Below are positions 1 to 8,817 of a stretch of 64,000 nucleotides of DNA, piece after piece. Within the stretch, counting starts at the first letter, position 1, and each line of letters opens with the position of its first letter. The stretch lies in NCBI GenBank assembly GCA_022824365.1, contig JAJEAA010000029.1:246019-310018 (forward strand), in the 5' to 3' direction. The notes below the pieces were generated by a model, which was given only the letters and a program-made list of their open reading frames with translations, made no database searches and was not told the origin of the DNA. Position numbers and translations under genes: made by a program. Source of the DNA: Anaerolineae bacterium. GTDB taxonomy: Bacteria; Chloroflexota; Anaerolineae; Aggregatilineales; Phototrophicaceae.

Positions 1-771
1 CCCAACGCCGGCAAGTCCACGCTGCTCTCGGTCGTCAGCAACGCCAAGCCTAAAATCGCCGATTATCCCTTCACCACCCTTGAACCGAATATCGGCACGG
101 TAGTATACGACAATAAAGACCTCGTCTTTGCCGATGTGCCCGGGCTCATCGAAGGCGCTCATCTCGGCGTCGGCCTCGGCCATTCATTTCTCCGGCATGT
201 GCAGCGCACCTCTTTGATCGTGCATCTCCTGGACGGCGCCGCTGCCGATCCCTTGGCCGATTACAATCAGATCCGGGCCGAGTTGGCGCTCTTTGATGAA
301 CGCCTGGCGGAGAAACCGGAAGTTGTCGTCGTCAACAAAATTGATCTCCCCGAGGCCCGCGAGTATCTGTCCATAATAGAAGAGAGCCTTGTGGAGCGCG
401 GCGTCGAGAAACCGCTGGCGATCTCCGCCTTGACGCGCGAAAATGTCGACCGCCTGATACAGCGAGTTTTCGCGCTGGCCGCGACCTTGCCCAAACAGCC
501 CGAAGTTTCGCTGGAAGAGACGCCGATCTATGATCTGAACGAAGATGCAGATCCCCCATTTGAGCTGACGGTGGACGACGGCGTCTATTATGTCAGTGGC
601 GACCGGATCGAGCGCGCCGCGGCAATGACATACTGGGACTATGACGAAGCGGTTACGCGCTTTCAAAGAACGCTGGACGTCATGGGCATAGCCGACGCGC
701 TGAAGCAAGCGGGCGTGACAAACGGCGATACCGTTTTCATCGGCGACTTCGAATTGGAATGGTCGGAATGA
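1..771 (+). CDS. obg: Obg/CgtA GTPase, 5' end cut off
   Basis: This is a ribosome-assembly and stress-linked GTPase that acts on the large subunit. The reading frame is open from base 1 and begins inside the G1 loop (PNAGKST), so the glycine-rich Obg fold and the start lie outside the window. G2/G3 follow as the conserved FTTLEPN and DVPGLIEGA, and NKID is the G4 base-recognition motif. The last ~70 residues (FELTVDDG to the end) match the Obg C-terminal OCT domain. The stop TGA overlaps the nadD ATG as ATGA, so the two are translationally coupled. Identity is secure from the motif order. Confidence 0.95.
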   Translation, partial: PNAGKSTLLSVVSNAKPKIADYPFTTLEPNIGTVVYDNKDLVFADVPGLIEGAHLGVGLGHSFLRHVQRTSLIVHLLDGAAADPLADYNQIRAELALFDERLAEKPEVVVVNKIDLPEAREYLSIIEESLVERGVEKPLAISALTRENVDRLIQRVFALAATLPKQPEVSLEETPIYDLNEDADPPFELTVDDGVYYVSGDRIERAAAMTYWDYDEAVTRFQRTLDVMGIADALKQAGVTNGDTVFIGDFELEWSE

Positions 772-1376
772 AACGCCAACGTATCGGCATTCTGGGCGGA
801 TCTTTCGATCCACCGCAGATCGGCCATCTTATCCTAGCGGAATACACCTGCGAAGCGCTGGATATCGATCGTATCCTCTTTGTCCCGGTCGCCGACCATC
901 CGGTTAAACGTGACGACCTTCGCCTCCCCATCGCGCATCGGCTGGCCATGCTGGAACTGGCAATCTGCGGCAATCCCAGATTCAGCATCTCCCGCATCGA
1001 TATTGATCGAGAAGGACCGCATTATTCGGCCGACTCAGTGAAACTGCTGCGCGAACAGCATCCGGATGCCGAATTTTATTTCCTCATGGGCGGCGATAAT
1101 CTGCGCACTTTGCCGACCTGGGAGCGTCCGCGCGAGCTTTATCGCTGCTGCCGGCTTGCCGTCATGAAACGAGCTGATGAAGATATCGCGGCGGACATGC
1201 ACGACGATACCCTGCCGGGCTTGTCCAGCCAGGTTGATATCATCGATGTGCCGATGCTCAGCGTCTGGCTCTCTTCCAGCTACATCGTCAGTCGCTTGCG
1301 CGCGGGCCTCAGCGTCCGTTATCTCGTGCCGGATAGCGTCCTGGCTTACATCAATCAAAACAATCTGTATCGCTGA
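768..1376 (+). CDS. nadD: Nicotinate-nucleotide adenylyltransferase-like protein (NadD family)
   Basis: The family adenylates nicotinate mononucleotide in NAD synthesis. I start it at 768 (ATGA overlap with obg) rather than at the in-frame ATG at 759; this gives 202 residues, a normal length. The N-terminal nucleotide-binding loop GGSFDPPQIGHL is clear, and MGGDNLRTLPTW is the family's central motif. Two signature positions are unusual. The first residue of the (H/T)xGH motif is Gln17. The C-terminal SSTxIR motif reads SSSYIV, with Val174 where Arg is expected. The obg-nadD neighbourhood is common and supports the assignment, but activity should not be assumed. Confidence 0.85.
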   Translation: MKRQRIGILGGSFDPPQIGHLILAEYTCEALDIDRILFVPVADHPVKRDDLRLPIAHRLAMLELAICGNPRFSISRIDIDREGPHYSADSVKLLREQHPDAEFYFLMGGDNLRTLPTWERPRELYRCCRLAVMKRADEDIAADMHDDTLPGLSSQVDIIDVPMLSVWLSSSYIVSRLRAGLSVRYLVPDSVLAYINQNNLYR

Positions 1377-3122
1377 ATGACTATGGCTCGTAACTCCCTG
1401 CTGATTTTGACATTCCTTCTCGCTTTGGCGGCGCTACCGCTGCTGCGCGCCCAAGACAGTCCGCCTGTGCCGACCTTGATCGCGCCGACTTTGGTCCCGC
1501 CGCTTGAAACCGCCGCGCCGTTGGACGCCCTGCCCGCTGTCTCCGCCGTCGCGGAAATCGCCGATTCCGGTGTATTTCGCGTCGGCTTGCTCTACAACGA
1601 TCCCCCCTATAGCGAACTCACCTTGCGCGGCGAACTCAGCGGTTTCGATGTGGACCTGCTGCGCAAGATCGCCGCTGCCTGGGAAAGCGAAATCGAGTTT
1701 GTCCAGGTGACGCGACTCAACGCCCTCGACAAACTCAACGCCGGCATAGTGCACGCGGTCGCTTCCGCCTTTGTCCATTATCGCGACCTTGACGCGGAAA
1801 TGGACTTCAGCCAGACCTACTTACGCGGGGCGCAAGCGCTTATGGTGTCCGCCGACAGTCCCGTCACAAGCCCCGCCGAAGCCAGCGATCAAACCATCGG
1901 TTATGTCCTCGGCACGCGCTCCGAAAAAGCGCTCGCCATCTGGCAAGATCGACTGGGTCGGGAATTGAACCTGCGGCCCTTCCTCACGTTGGATAGAGCG
2001 GTCGCGGCTTTGACGCGCGCTGAAATCGTCTCTTTGATCGCGGAGGAGCAGGCGCTGCTGCGCGTCACTGCCGATTCCGCCGCCAGCGTGATACTGCTCG
2101 AAGAACCGGTCCTCCGCGAAGCGCATGCCTTTGCTGTCCGGCGTCAGGACGCGCCCATGCGGCAATTGCTGAATCGCTCGCTGCAATTCCTGGCCAGTGA
2201 TGGCGAACTTGACGTGCTCTTCCGCGAGTACTTCCCCGATGCCGACTACAACAGCGATGTGATTGCGCTTTGGTCGGGCATCGGCGATGAAGTGCGCCCG
2301 GAACAGTTTCCAGCCGAAATCCGCTACCAGACCTCGTATGCGCTGCCTCGCATCGCCTCACGTGGCGTACTGCGCGTCGGTGGCATTACGGATGCCGGCC
2401 AAGCTGGGACCGCGGGGCAACGCCGCCTCGCCGATTTGAACCGCGCCCTCGCTGGCGAGATTGCCGCGCGTTGGGGCGTCAGTCTCGAATTCAATTCGGG
2501 CGATCCAGCATCAGTTGCCGACTTGTTGAACAGCGGCGCGGTCGATATTGTCGTCGGGGTCAAGCCCGATTGGAGCGAGGCCGCTGCCCTGGAGTTCTCG
2601 GCGCCTTATCTCCTGCACGGCGACCGGCTGATGGCGCGCGCGAATTCCAGTATCGCCGGATTCAACAACCTACGCGGCCGCATCGTCGGTATCCTCATCG
2701 GCGACGCCACCGCCCAAGAGCGGGCTGAAGCTTGGGCTGATAGCATCAATGCGACAGTGCGATTCTTTCGCACGACCGAAAGCGGCGCCGCCCTGACGCT
2801 TCTGGACCACAACAATGCCAATGCCATCTACGCCGATAGCCTGGCTTTGCTAGCGCATTTGGAAGCGAATCCTGATTCCCTGCGCTTGACAGACCGCTGG
2901 TATAGCCGCTCCTTCTATACCTTTGCTCTGCCTTACAATGACCCGGATACCCGCCTTTTGCTCGATTATACGCTGCAAGAGTTCATTGTCGACGGCACTC
3001 TGTATCGTTTGACCGCGCCATTGATCGTTTCTGACGAACTGCCCGATTTCGATATCATTCCCGGCGCCAGCCAATTCGCCGGCATTGAACTGTCTAGCCG
3101 CTCGACCGATGCTGCCCCCTGA
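1377..3122 (+). CDS. Secreted protein with two tandem amino-acid-type solute-binding domains
   Basis: A 581-residue protein beginning one base after the nadD stop. An N-terminal signal peptide (hydrophobic stretch to ~residue 24, then Gln-Asp) is followed by a Pro/Thr/Ala-rich linker and two SBP_bac_3-type domains. The first spans ~65-290 (from GVFRVGLLYNDPPYSE), the second ~325-555 (from RGVLRVGGITDAGQ). Each ends in the pattern typical of polar amino acid binding proteins (LFREYFPD; LQEFIVDGTLYRL). No permease or ATPase lies beside it, so it may be an orphan binding or sensor protein. Its function within the nadD group is unclear. The ligand cannot be named. Confidence 0.8.
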   Translation: MTMARNSLLILTFLLALAALPLLRAQDSPPVPTLIAPTLVPPLETAAPLDALPAVSAVAEIADSGVFRVGLLYNDPPYSELTLRGELSGFDVDLLRKIAAAWESEIEFVQVTRLNALDKLNAGIVHAVASAFVHYRDLDAEMDFSQTYLRGAQALMVSADSPVTSPAEASDQTIGYVLGTRSEKALAIWQDRLGRELNLRPFLTLDRAVAALTRAEIVSLIAEEQALLRVTADSAASVILLEEPVLREAHAFAVRRQDAPMRQLLNRSLQFLASDGELDVLFREYFPDADYNSDVIALWSGIGDEVRPEQFPAEIRYQTSYALPRIASRGVLRVGGITDAGQAGTAGQRRLADLNRALAGEIAARWGVSLEFNSGDPASVADLLNSGAVDIVVGVKPDWSEAAALEFSAPYLLHGDRLMARANSSIAGFNNLRGRIVGILIGDATAQERAEAWADSINATVRFFRTTESGAALTLLDHNNANAIYADSLALLAHLEANPDSLRLTDRWYSRSFYTFALPYNDPDTRLLLDYTLQEFIVDGTLYRLTAPLIVSDELPDFDIIPGASQFAGIELSSRSTDAAP

Positions 3123-4014
3123 GTACAATCATCACGCCCAGCAACAGGATCACGGCGCCGGCCGCCTGCCAGCCAGTTGGTATCTCGTTGAAGATAATGT
3201 ATGCCCAAATGGCGCTCAAGACCGGCACCGTTTGAACAGACATCGTCAAGGTCGTTGGCGACATGAACTTAACCACGAAATTGAGCGCGCCGTGACCAAT
3301 GATCTGCGCCAGGATTGCCAACAGCAGCACCCAGAGGTATCCACGCAGGTCGTAGCTGACGAGCGGTAGGCCGCTGATTGCAATGATAAGCAGTGTGACA
3401 AGCGCGCCGCCAGAATATACCAGCCAGATATACGGAACGAAGGAGACGCTGCCCCGCAATCTCCGACCGACAATAATATACAGGGAAGCCGAGCAGGCGC
3501 TGCTTACCGCCAGCAGCACCCCAAGTGTTGGGTTGCCGCCGTCCGTAATGGCAGGTTCCCCCGAAGTGGCGAAGGCGATCATAAAGCCGCCGACAAATGC
3601 GGCTAGAATGCCGATCCAAACTGCCTTGCCGAGATTCTGTTTGAGCAGAGTCACCTCAAGAAAGGCAACCCAAATCGGGATCGTCGCGATAAAGGCTTGG
3701 TTGACCATTACACTGATATGCTGGAGGGAGGCGACCATTAGCAGGATATTGGCGCCGGATAAGACCCCCGCGCCTACCGCCAGCCACAGTGTTCTACGAG
3801 GCATCGCGACTATCTCTCGCTGGCCCTTGTACCAGATGTAAGGCGCAAACATGAGCACTCCCGTGATCATCCGGCCGAATGAAACCAGCGCAGGCGGCAT
3901 GTCGTATTGAAACGCGTAACGCACACAGATGGGACCGAATGACCAGGCAAGAGCCGATAATGCCACAAGGATCCAAAGTTGGGCGATGGGCGGCGCAGCC
4001 AAGTTAAGTCGCAT
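3094..4014 (-). CDS. EamA-family (DMT) transporter
   Basis: A 306-residue membrane protein with about ten hydrophobic segments arranged as two EamA repeats, the layout of drug/metabolite exporters such as RhaT and YdcZ relatives. The repeats start near LWILVALSALAWS and GVLLAVSSACSA. Its 3' end overlaps the convergent solute-binding gene by 29 bases. Its start overlaps the end of the next EamA gene by 11 bases, so the two are co-transcribed and may act as a pair. Substrate unknown. Confidence 0.85.
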   Translation of the reverse strand: MRLNLAAPPIAQLWILVALSALAWSFGPICVRYAFQYDMPPALVSFGRMITGVLMFAPYIWYKGQREIVAMPRRTLWLAVGAGVLSGANILLMVASLQHISVMVNQAFIATIPIWVAFLEVTLLKQNLGKAVWIGILAAFVGGFMIAFATSGEPAITDGGNPTLGVLLAVSSACSASLYIIVGRRLRGSVSFVPYIWLVYSGGALVTLLIIAISGLPLVSYDLRGYLWVLLLAILAQIIGHGALNFVVKFMSPTTLTMSVQTVPVLSAIWAYIIFNEIPTGWQAAGAVILLLGVMIVLRGQHRSSG

Positions 4015-5005
4015 CGGTCTTGCTCGCTTCTGATTGACGAATCTCGCCTCGGCTGGCCAATATCACGCCAATTACGATAATTGCGCTGCCGGCGATCTGT
4101 TGATCTGGCGGCAACTCACGGAAAAGAATCAGCGCCAAAATCGCGCTGCCGATGGGCTCCATCTGCGAGAACATGCTGACGATTGCCGCGGGGAAGTGCT
4201 CAAGTAAATAATTCAAAGACGAATGGCCGATCAATTGCGGCGCCAAGCCCATCGCCAGGAGTATCAGATAGCCTTGCGCGCGAAAGCCGGTCACAGGCGT
4301 CGCCGTGGCGATAATGAGGGCGAGCGCGCAGATGGATGCCGCGCCATACACCAGCCACACATAGGGAATCACAGGCAGGTTTGCCCGCAGCTTGCGCCCA
4401 ATCAGCATATATACCGAAACGGACAGAGCGCCCGCCCAAGCCAGGACTGCGCCGATTGCAGTCGCGCTGAGGTCGGCAGCGCTCTCGGCGGCCAGCAAGA
4501 CGCCGCCATCTATTGGCGCTCCTATCAGTACGCCGCCGGACAGCGCGGTCAAGAGACCGGCTATCACCAAGCGCGAAAGCCGGATCTTGAGAAAAATGAC
4601 TTCCAGTATCGCCACCCAGATCGGTCCGGTAGATACGATAACCACGCTCACCAGGACGGTGGTGTATTGCAGGGAGGATACCCAGGCGGTGAAATGAAGC
4701 GCCAGACATATACCCGACACGGCAATAAGCAGCCACTCCCGCCCGGACAGCCGAGCCAGATGGCTGCGGTAGCCCCGCAGCGCGAGCGGCGTCAGCGCGA
4801 CGGTCGCCACTGCCAGGCGCGCGCCCGCAATCAGCAGCGGCGGCATCGTCTCGTCCAGGGCGTATCGAATGAGAATCGCCGCGGACGATGTCGCCACGAT
4901 GGCGACCAGAATGACGAAGTAGGCTTTCAGGGGAGTTGCGCCGGTGGGGGCTTCTTGCTGCAATTTCAATGTCAACTCTCCTGAGCGAGGCGGCTTAATC
5001 ATCAT
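4004..5005 (-). CDS. EamA-family (DMT) transporter
   Basis: A 333-residue paralogue of the downstream gene and first gene of the pair. After a short polar N terminus it shows ten hydrophobic segments in two EamA repeats (FVILVAIVATSSAAIL near residue 30; GAVLAWAGALSVSVYML near 185). The phrase PYVWLVYGAASICAL corresponds to PYIWLVYSGGALVTL in its partner, which points to an old tandem duplication. It was probably an exporter of small metabolites or amino acids; no substrate can be inferred. Confidence 0.85.
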   Translation of the reverse strand: MMIKPPRSGELTLKLQQEAPTGATPLKAYFVILVAIVATSSAAILIRYALDETMPPLLIAGARLAVATVALTPLALRGYRSHLARLSGREWLLIAVSGICLALHFTAWVSSLQYTTVLVSVVIVSTGPIWVAILEVIFLKIRLSRLVIAGLLTALSGGVLIGAPIDGGVLLAAESAADLSATAIGAVLAWAGALSVSVYMLIGRKLRANLPVIPYVWLVYGAASICALALIIATATPVTGFRAQGYLILLAMGLAPQLIGHSSLNYLLEHFPAAIVSMFSQMEPIGSAILALILFRELPPDQQIAGSAIIVIGVILASRGEIRQSEASKTDAT

Positions 5006-5206
5006 TGGATTCGTCCAAAATACAAGTCACAATCGTCAGCGCGCTTTGCGCTTAATGCGGATGCGCCGACAGTCTATGAAGATCGTCTCACAATCGGTAC
5101 AATTATTATATGTACAGCGCTGGCATTGGTCACTTGGCTTATTGGCGTGTTAGAATGTCGGCGGACAACCTTCGTTTGCTAAAGTATCTAAGGAGCAAGT
5201 TGAATC

Positions 5207-5812
5207 ATGGCTTATGAACTTCCTTCTCTCCCGTATGCGGAAGACGCCTTGGAGCCGCATATCGACGCCCGTACGATGGGCATTCACCACGGCAAGCACC
5301 ATGCCAGCTATACAGCCAATCTGAACGCGGCGGTCGGCGGCACCGAGCTCGAGGGCAAATCCATCGAAGAGATCCTCGGCGACCTGTCGGCTGTGCCGGA
5401 GAACATCCGCACGGCGGTGCGCAACAACGGCGGCGGCTATGCCAATCACAACCTGTTCTGGCAGATTATGGGTCCTGACGGCGGCGGCGAGCCTAGCGGC
5501 GCGCTGGCGGACGCGATCAACAGCGCCTTCGGCAGCTTCGGCGATTTCCAGTCGGCCTTTTCGGCTGCGGCGGCCACGCGCTTTGGCTCCGGCTGGGCTT
5601 GGCTGGTCTCCGATGGCGGCGCCGTCAGCGTCACTTCCACGCCGAACCAGGACACCCCGTTAATGGATGGCAAGACGCCGATTCTCGGTCTCGATGTCTG
5701 GGAACACGCCTACTATCTGAACTATCAGAATCGGCGCCCCGATTACATCGCCGCTTTCTTCAACGTCATCAATTGGGACAAGGTGGCTGAGCTTCACGCT
5801 GCCGCCGGCTAA
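5207..5812 (+). CDS. sodA: Superoxide dismutase, Mn/Fe type, cytosolic
   Basis: Dismutates superoxide to oxygen and hydrogen peroxide. The 201-residue protein has all the metal-binding landmarks: HHGKHHASY at the N terminus, NHNLFW, and [15 protein letters not shown] near the C terminus. The stretch NQDTPL resembles the Mn-type signature around the active-site Gln. It has no signal peptide. A good ribosome site (AGGAG at 5191-5195) precedes the ATG. A second, exported copy follows 84 bases downstream after a terminator, so the two are probably separately transcribed. Confidence 0.95.
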   Translation: MAYELPSLPYAEDALEPHIDARTMGIHHGKHHASYTANLNAAVGGTELEGKSIEEILGDLSAVPENIRTAVRNNGGGYANHNLFWQIMGPDGGGEPSGALADAINSAFGSFGDFQSAFSAAAATRFGSGWAWLVSDGGAVSVTSTPNQDTPLMDGKTPILGLDVWEHAYYLNYQNRRPDYIAAFFNVINWDKVAELHAAAG

Positions 5813-5829
5813 ACTCGAAGAGCAATATG

Positions 5830-5862
5830 AACACAGCGCGCCATCTGGTTCGCTGTGTTTTC
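5830..5862 (+). terminator. Rho-independent terminator after the first sod gene
   Basis: Nine-base perfect stem (AACACAGCG at 5830-5838 with CGCTGTGTT at 5851-5859), a 12-base loop, and a short T run. It lies 18 bases past the sodA stop. Confidence 0.8.
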
Positions 5863-5896
5863 TAATTTGGATCATGCCATTTGAGGAGACGCTGTG

Positions 5897-6643
5897 ATGG
5901 CAGTAGAAAATGATAGTTTGAGTCGTCGAGACATCTTGAAGATGGCCGCGGCCGGAAGTATGAGCGCTGCGCTGGCTGGCGCCCCCTTCGTTGCCACAGC
6001 GCAAGAACAGAAGACCGAAGAGACCGACAATGACGACTGGCGCTTCCAGCTCCCGCCGTTGCCCTATGCCGAAGACGCGCTGGAACCCTATATCGACGCG
6101 CGCACGATGGGCATCCACCACGGCAAGCATCATGCGGGTTATACCAATAAGCTGAACGCGGCGATCGAAGGAAGCGCTCTGGTCGGGAAGTCCATTGAAG
6201 ACATTCTCGCCAATCTGGATTCCGTGCCGGAAGACATTCGCACGGCGGTGCGCAACAACGGCGGCGGCTATGCCAATCACAGCCTGTTCTGGCAGATTAT
6301 GAGCCCCGACGGCGGGGGCGAACCGAGCGGCGCGCTGGCGGATGCCATCAACAGCGCCTTTGGCGGCTTCACCGGCTTCCAGGACGCGTATTCGGCGGCA
6401 GCGGCGAGTGTCTTCGGCTCGGGCTGGGCTTGGCTGGCGGCGGAGGGCGGCGCGCTCAGCATCAGCATCACGCCCAACCAGGATAGTCCGCTGATGGAAG
6501 GCAAGACGCCCATCCTCGGTATTGATGTCTGGGAGCATGCCTACTACCTCCACTATCAGAATCGGCGGGCGGATTACATCGCCGCCTGGTTCAATGTGAT
6601 CAACTGGCAAAAGGTCGGCGAGCTCTATACGGCTGCCGCCTAA
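5897..6643 (+). CDS. Superoxide dismutase, Mn/Fe type, with Tat signal
   Basis: A 248-residue paralogue of the upstream enzyme. The N terminus carries a twin-arginine signal ([12 protein letters not shown], then an Ala-rich hydrophobic core ending near VATAQ), so the folded metalloenzyme is predicted to be exported. The catalytic domain is complete: [37 protein letters not shown] chose ATG 5897 over the GTG at 5894; GAGGAG lies just upstream at 5883-5888. Together the pair would protect both the cytoplasm and the cell surface. Confidence 0.93.
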   Translation: MAVENDSLSRRDILKMAAAGSMSAALAGAPFVATAQEQKTEETDNDDWRFQLPPLPYAEDALEPYIDARTMGIHHGKHHAGYTNKLNAAIEGSALVGKSIEDILANLDSVPEDIRTAVRNNGGGYANHSLFWQIMSPDGGGEPSGALADAINSAFGGFTGFQDAYSAAAASVFGSGWAWLAAEGGALSISITPNQDSPLMEGKTPILGIDVWEHAYYLHYQNRRADYIAAWFNVINWQKVGELYTAAA

Positions 6644-6681
6644 CCCCTCCCCCAGCCCCTCCCCGAAGCATCAGGGAGGGG
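6644..6681. repeat. C-rich/G-rich inverted repeat, copy 1
   Basis: Two copies of CCCCTCCCC (6644 and 6656), followed by GGGAGGGG at 6674-6681. The second copy and GGGAGGGG form an 8-bp stem. It starts right after the sod stop codon. The same design recurs at 8185-8223, so this looks like a dispersed element that may also act as a terminator. Confidence 0.7.
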
Positions 6682-6779
6682 AACTTAACCGATTGCAAAG
6701 AGTAATTCTCTTTCACTTTAATGGGCGCTACAATGGTGGCGCTCTTTTGCTTTTGCGCTGGCTGACAGGAGATGAATCG

Positions 6780-8180
6780 ATGACCGAGTATCGTATCGAG
6801 GTGGATTCGCTGGGCGAGGTGCGGGTGCCGAAGACGGCGCTCTATGCGGCGCAGACGCAGCGCGCGCTGCAGAACTTCCCGATCACGGGCATGAAACCGC
6901 TGCCGGCTTTCATCTGGAGCATCGCGCTGGTCAAGCGGGCGGCGGCCGAGGTCAACATGGAGCTTGGCTTGCTGGATGCGGAACTGGCGCGGGCGATCAT
7001 CCAGGCGGGCGATGAGATCCTGAGCGGGCAGCATCATGAGCATTTCGTGGTCGATCCTTTTCAGGCCGGCGCGGGCACCAGCCACAACATGAACGCGAAC
7101 GAGGTGATGGCGAACCGGGCGAACCAGATCCTCGGCTATGACATTGAGGCGAGCGACAAGCCGGTCCATCCCAACGATCATGTGAACATGGCGCAGTCGA
7201 CCAATGACACGATCCCGACGGCGATACGGCTGGGCGTCCTGTGGCGGCTGGACGAGCTGCTGGGTGTGCTGGAGCGCTTCGTCGAGGTGACGCGGGGCAA
7301 GGCGGCTGAGTGGGACGATGTGGTCAAGACCGGGCGGACGCATCTGCAAGACGCGGTGCCGATTCGGCTGGGGCAGGAAGTGGGCGCCTGGGCGACGGCG
7401 ATTGAGCGGGGGAGGGACAAGGTCAAGTTCGCGGCTGAGGGGTTGCGGCGGCTGGGCATCGGCGGCACGGCGGCGGGCACGGGCTTGAACGCGCATCCGG
7501 AATATCACGGGCGGATGGCGGCGAAGCTGTCGGCGCTGACGGGCATCAGGCTCACCGAAAGCGATGACCTCTTCGAGTCGATGCAGTCGATGGGCGACGC
7601 GGTCTTCTTCTCGGCGGCGCTGCGCAACCTGGCGATGGATTTCACGCGCATCGCGAATGACGTGCGTCTGCTTTCGGCGGGACCGACTACCGGCATCGCC
7701 GAGTTGACCTGCCCGACGGTGCAGCCGGGCTCGTCCATCATGCCGGGCAAGGTGAATCCGGTGCTGGCGGAGATGCTGAACCAGGCGATGTACCACGTCA
7801 TGGGCAACGACAGCACCGTGAACCTCTGCGGCGCGGCCGGGCAATTCGAACTCAACGTCATGATGCCGGTCATCGCGCATAACCTGAACGAGATGATGGG
7901 GGTGATGATCGGGGCGGTCGGCGCGTTCACGGAAAAGCTGATGGCCGGCTTGGTCGTCAATCGCGAGCGGACGGAAAGCTGGCTGTCGCGGAATCCGATT
8001 TTGGTGACGGCGCTGAATCCCATCATCGGCTACAACAACGGAGCGAAGGTGGCGAAGCAGGCGCTGGCGGAGGGCAAGAGCGTGCGCGAGGTTGTGCTGG
8101 AGCTGGGCTTGATGGAGGCGGAGGCGCTGGATGCGGCGCTGGATGCCTACGCGATGACGGAGGGCGGGATTGCGACGTAG
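6780..8180 (+). CDS. fumC: Class II fumarase/aspartase-family lyase, probably fumarate hydratase
   Basis: A cytosolic lyase that most likely interconverts fumarate and malate in the citric acid cycle. I start it at ATG 6780, nine bases after AGGAG (6767-6771), giving 466 residues, the usual length. Family motifs are TGRTHLQDAVP, GTGLNAHPEY and the signature loop GSSIMPGKVNP. MPGKVNP and the HPEY motif favour fumarase, whereas aspartases usually have MPAKVNP. The C terminus (GKSVREVVLELGLM) is somewhat aspartase-like, so the substrate is not certain. It stands alone between two inverted-repeat elements. Confidence 0.9.
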   Translation: MTEYRIEVDSLGEVRVPKTALYAAQTQRALQNFPITGMKPLPAFIWSIALVKRAAAEVNMELGLLDAELARAIIQAGDEILSGQHHEHFVVDPFQAGAGTSHNMNANEVMANRANQILGYDIEASDKPVHPNDHVNMAQSTNDTIPTAIRLGVLWRLDELLGVLERFVEVTRGKAAEWDDVVKTGRTHLQDAVPIRLGQEVGAWATAIERGRDKVKFAAEGLRRLGIGGTAAGTGLNAHPEYHGRMAAKLSALTGIRLTESDDLFESMQSMGDAVFFSAALRNLAMDFTRIANDVRLLSAGPTTGIAELTCPTVQPGSSIMPGKVNPVLAEMLNQAMYHVMGNDSTVNLCGAAGQFELNVMMPVIAHNLNEMMGVMIGAVGAFTEKLMAGLVVNRERTESWLSRNPILVTALNPIIGYNNGAKVAKQALAEGKSVREVVLELGLMEAEALDAALDAYAMTEGGIAT

Positions 8181-8184
8181 GGTT

Positions 8185-8223
8185 TCCCCCACCCCCGGCC
8201 CCTCCCCCAAAATGAGGGAGGGG
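8185..8223. repeat. C-rich/G-rich inverted repeat, copy 2
   Basis: CCCCTCCC (8199-8206) pairs with GGGAGGGG (8216-8223) across a short loop, preceded by further C runs. It follows the lyase stop by a few bases, as copy 1 follows the second sod gene. Confidence 0.7.
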
Positions 8224-8323
8224 AGACTCGTCGATATAATTCGCGTCGAGATTTGGCAGATGGCCGCGGGGAACATGTTTTTTTTTGGCAATCTGGCAAT
8301 CTGGCGCGGGACGGGCGCTCGGA

Positions 8324-8390
8324 TTTTATGATAGATGATTGTCATGATAGGGGGAAACTTTTTTCTATCATAAAGCCGGTTTTATGATAG
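8324..8390. repeat. TTTATGATAG direct and inverted repeats
   Basis: TTTTATGATAG occurs at 8324-8334 and 8380-8390, a shorter ATGATAG at 8344-8350, and the inverse CTATCATAAA at 8365-8374. The inverse and the last copy form a perfect 10-bp hairpin with a 6-base loop. Two GGCAATCT units stand just upstream (8287-8302). It could be an operator, an element end, or a recombination site at the left side of the restriction-modification island. Confidence 0.6.
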
Positions 8391-8400
8391 GCGGCTGGTC

Positions 8401-8600
8401 TATGGGGTCTGGTAAGGCGCACGTGAGGTCAGGGTAGCATGGGTTGGGGCGGGGTGTCAAGAACGAATGTTCGGGTATTGTTTTTCACCACAGAGGCACA
8501 GAGGCACGGAGGAAGATTGGCCGGCTCGTTTGCGCGGTTGGCGTATGGGGCTTGGTAAGGTGCAGGTGGGGTCAGGGTAGCGTGGATTGGGGTGGGTGTG
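8401..8600. repeat. Imperfect direct repeat of ~56 bases and a GAGGCACA motif
   Basis: The stretch 8401-8456 (starting TATGGGGTCTGGTAAGG) recurs at 8544-8600 with scattered substitutions. Between them, at 8486-8512, lies a short iteration of CAGAGGCA units. With the inverted repeats to the left, this makes up most of the gene-free interval 8181-8817; I see no convincing gene in it. Confidence 0.6.
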
Positions 8601-8817
8601 GTGAGTGGATGATCGCGTATCTGGGAGGAAGCAAAACGTGGTGGGAAAATACCCTTTCGGCTTCAGTACAAGCCATGCGACAATTAAGTGTATGTTTGTT
8701 AACTCGGTGGTGGAAGGTAGTTTGATACGGTGACAATCGATGCCTTGCAGCGACTAAGTTGGTCCCTTTGCGAACGGGAAGTCATGTCTATCTGGAGATC
8801 AAGTAGAGGAATGATCA

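Noticed and set aside
6780..8180. Naming the lyase aspartase (aspA)
   Set aside because: MPGKVNP and NAHPEY favour fumarase, although the C terminus is partly aspartase-like.
6600..8345. Long minus-strand frame opposite the lyase
   Set aside because: It is a mirror of the conserved lyase, is very Arg/His-rich and has no recognisable domain; long antisense frames are expected in G+C-rich genes.
8444..8725. 93-codon plus-strand frame
   Set aside because: Runs through the repeats, has poor codon use and no family features.
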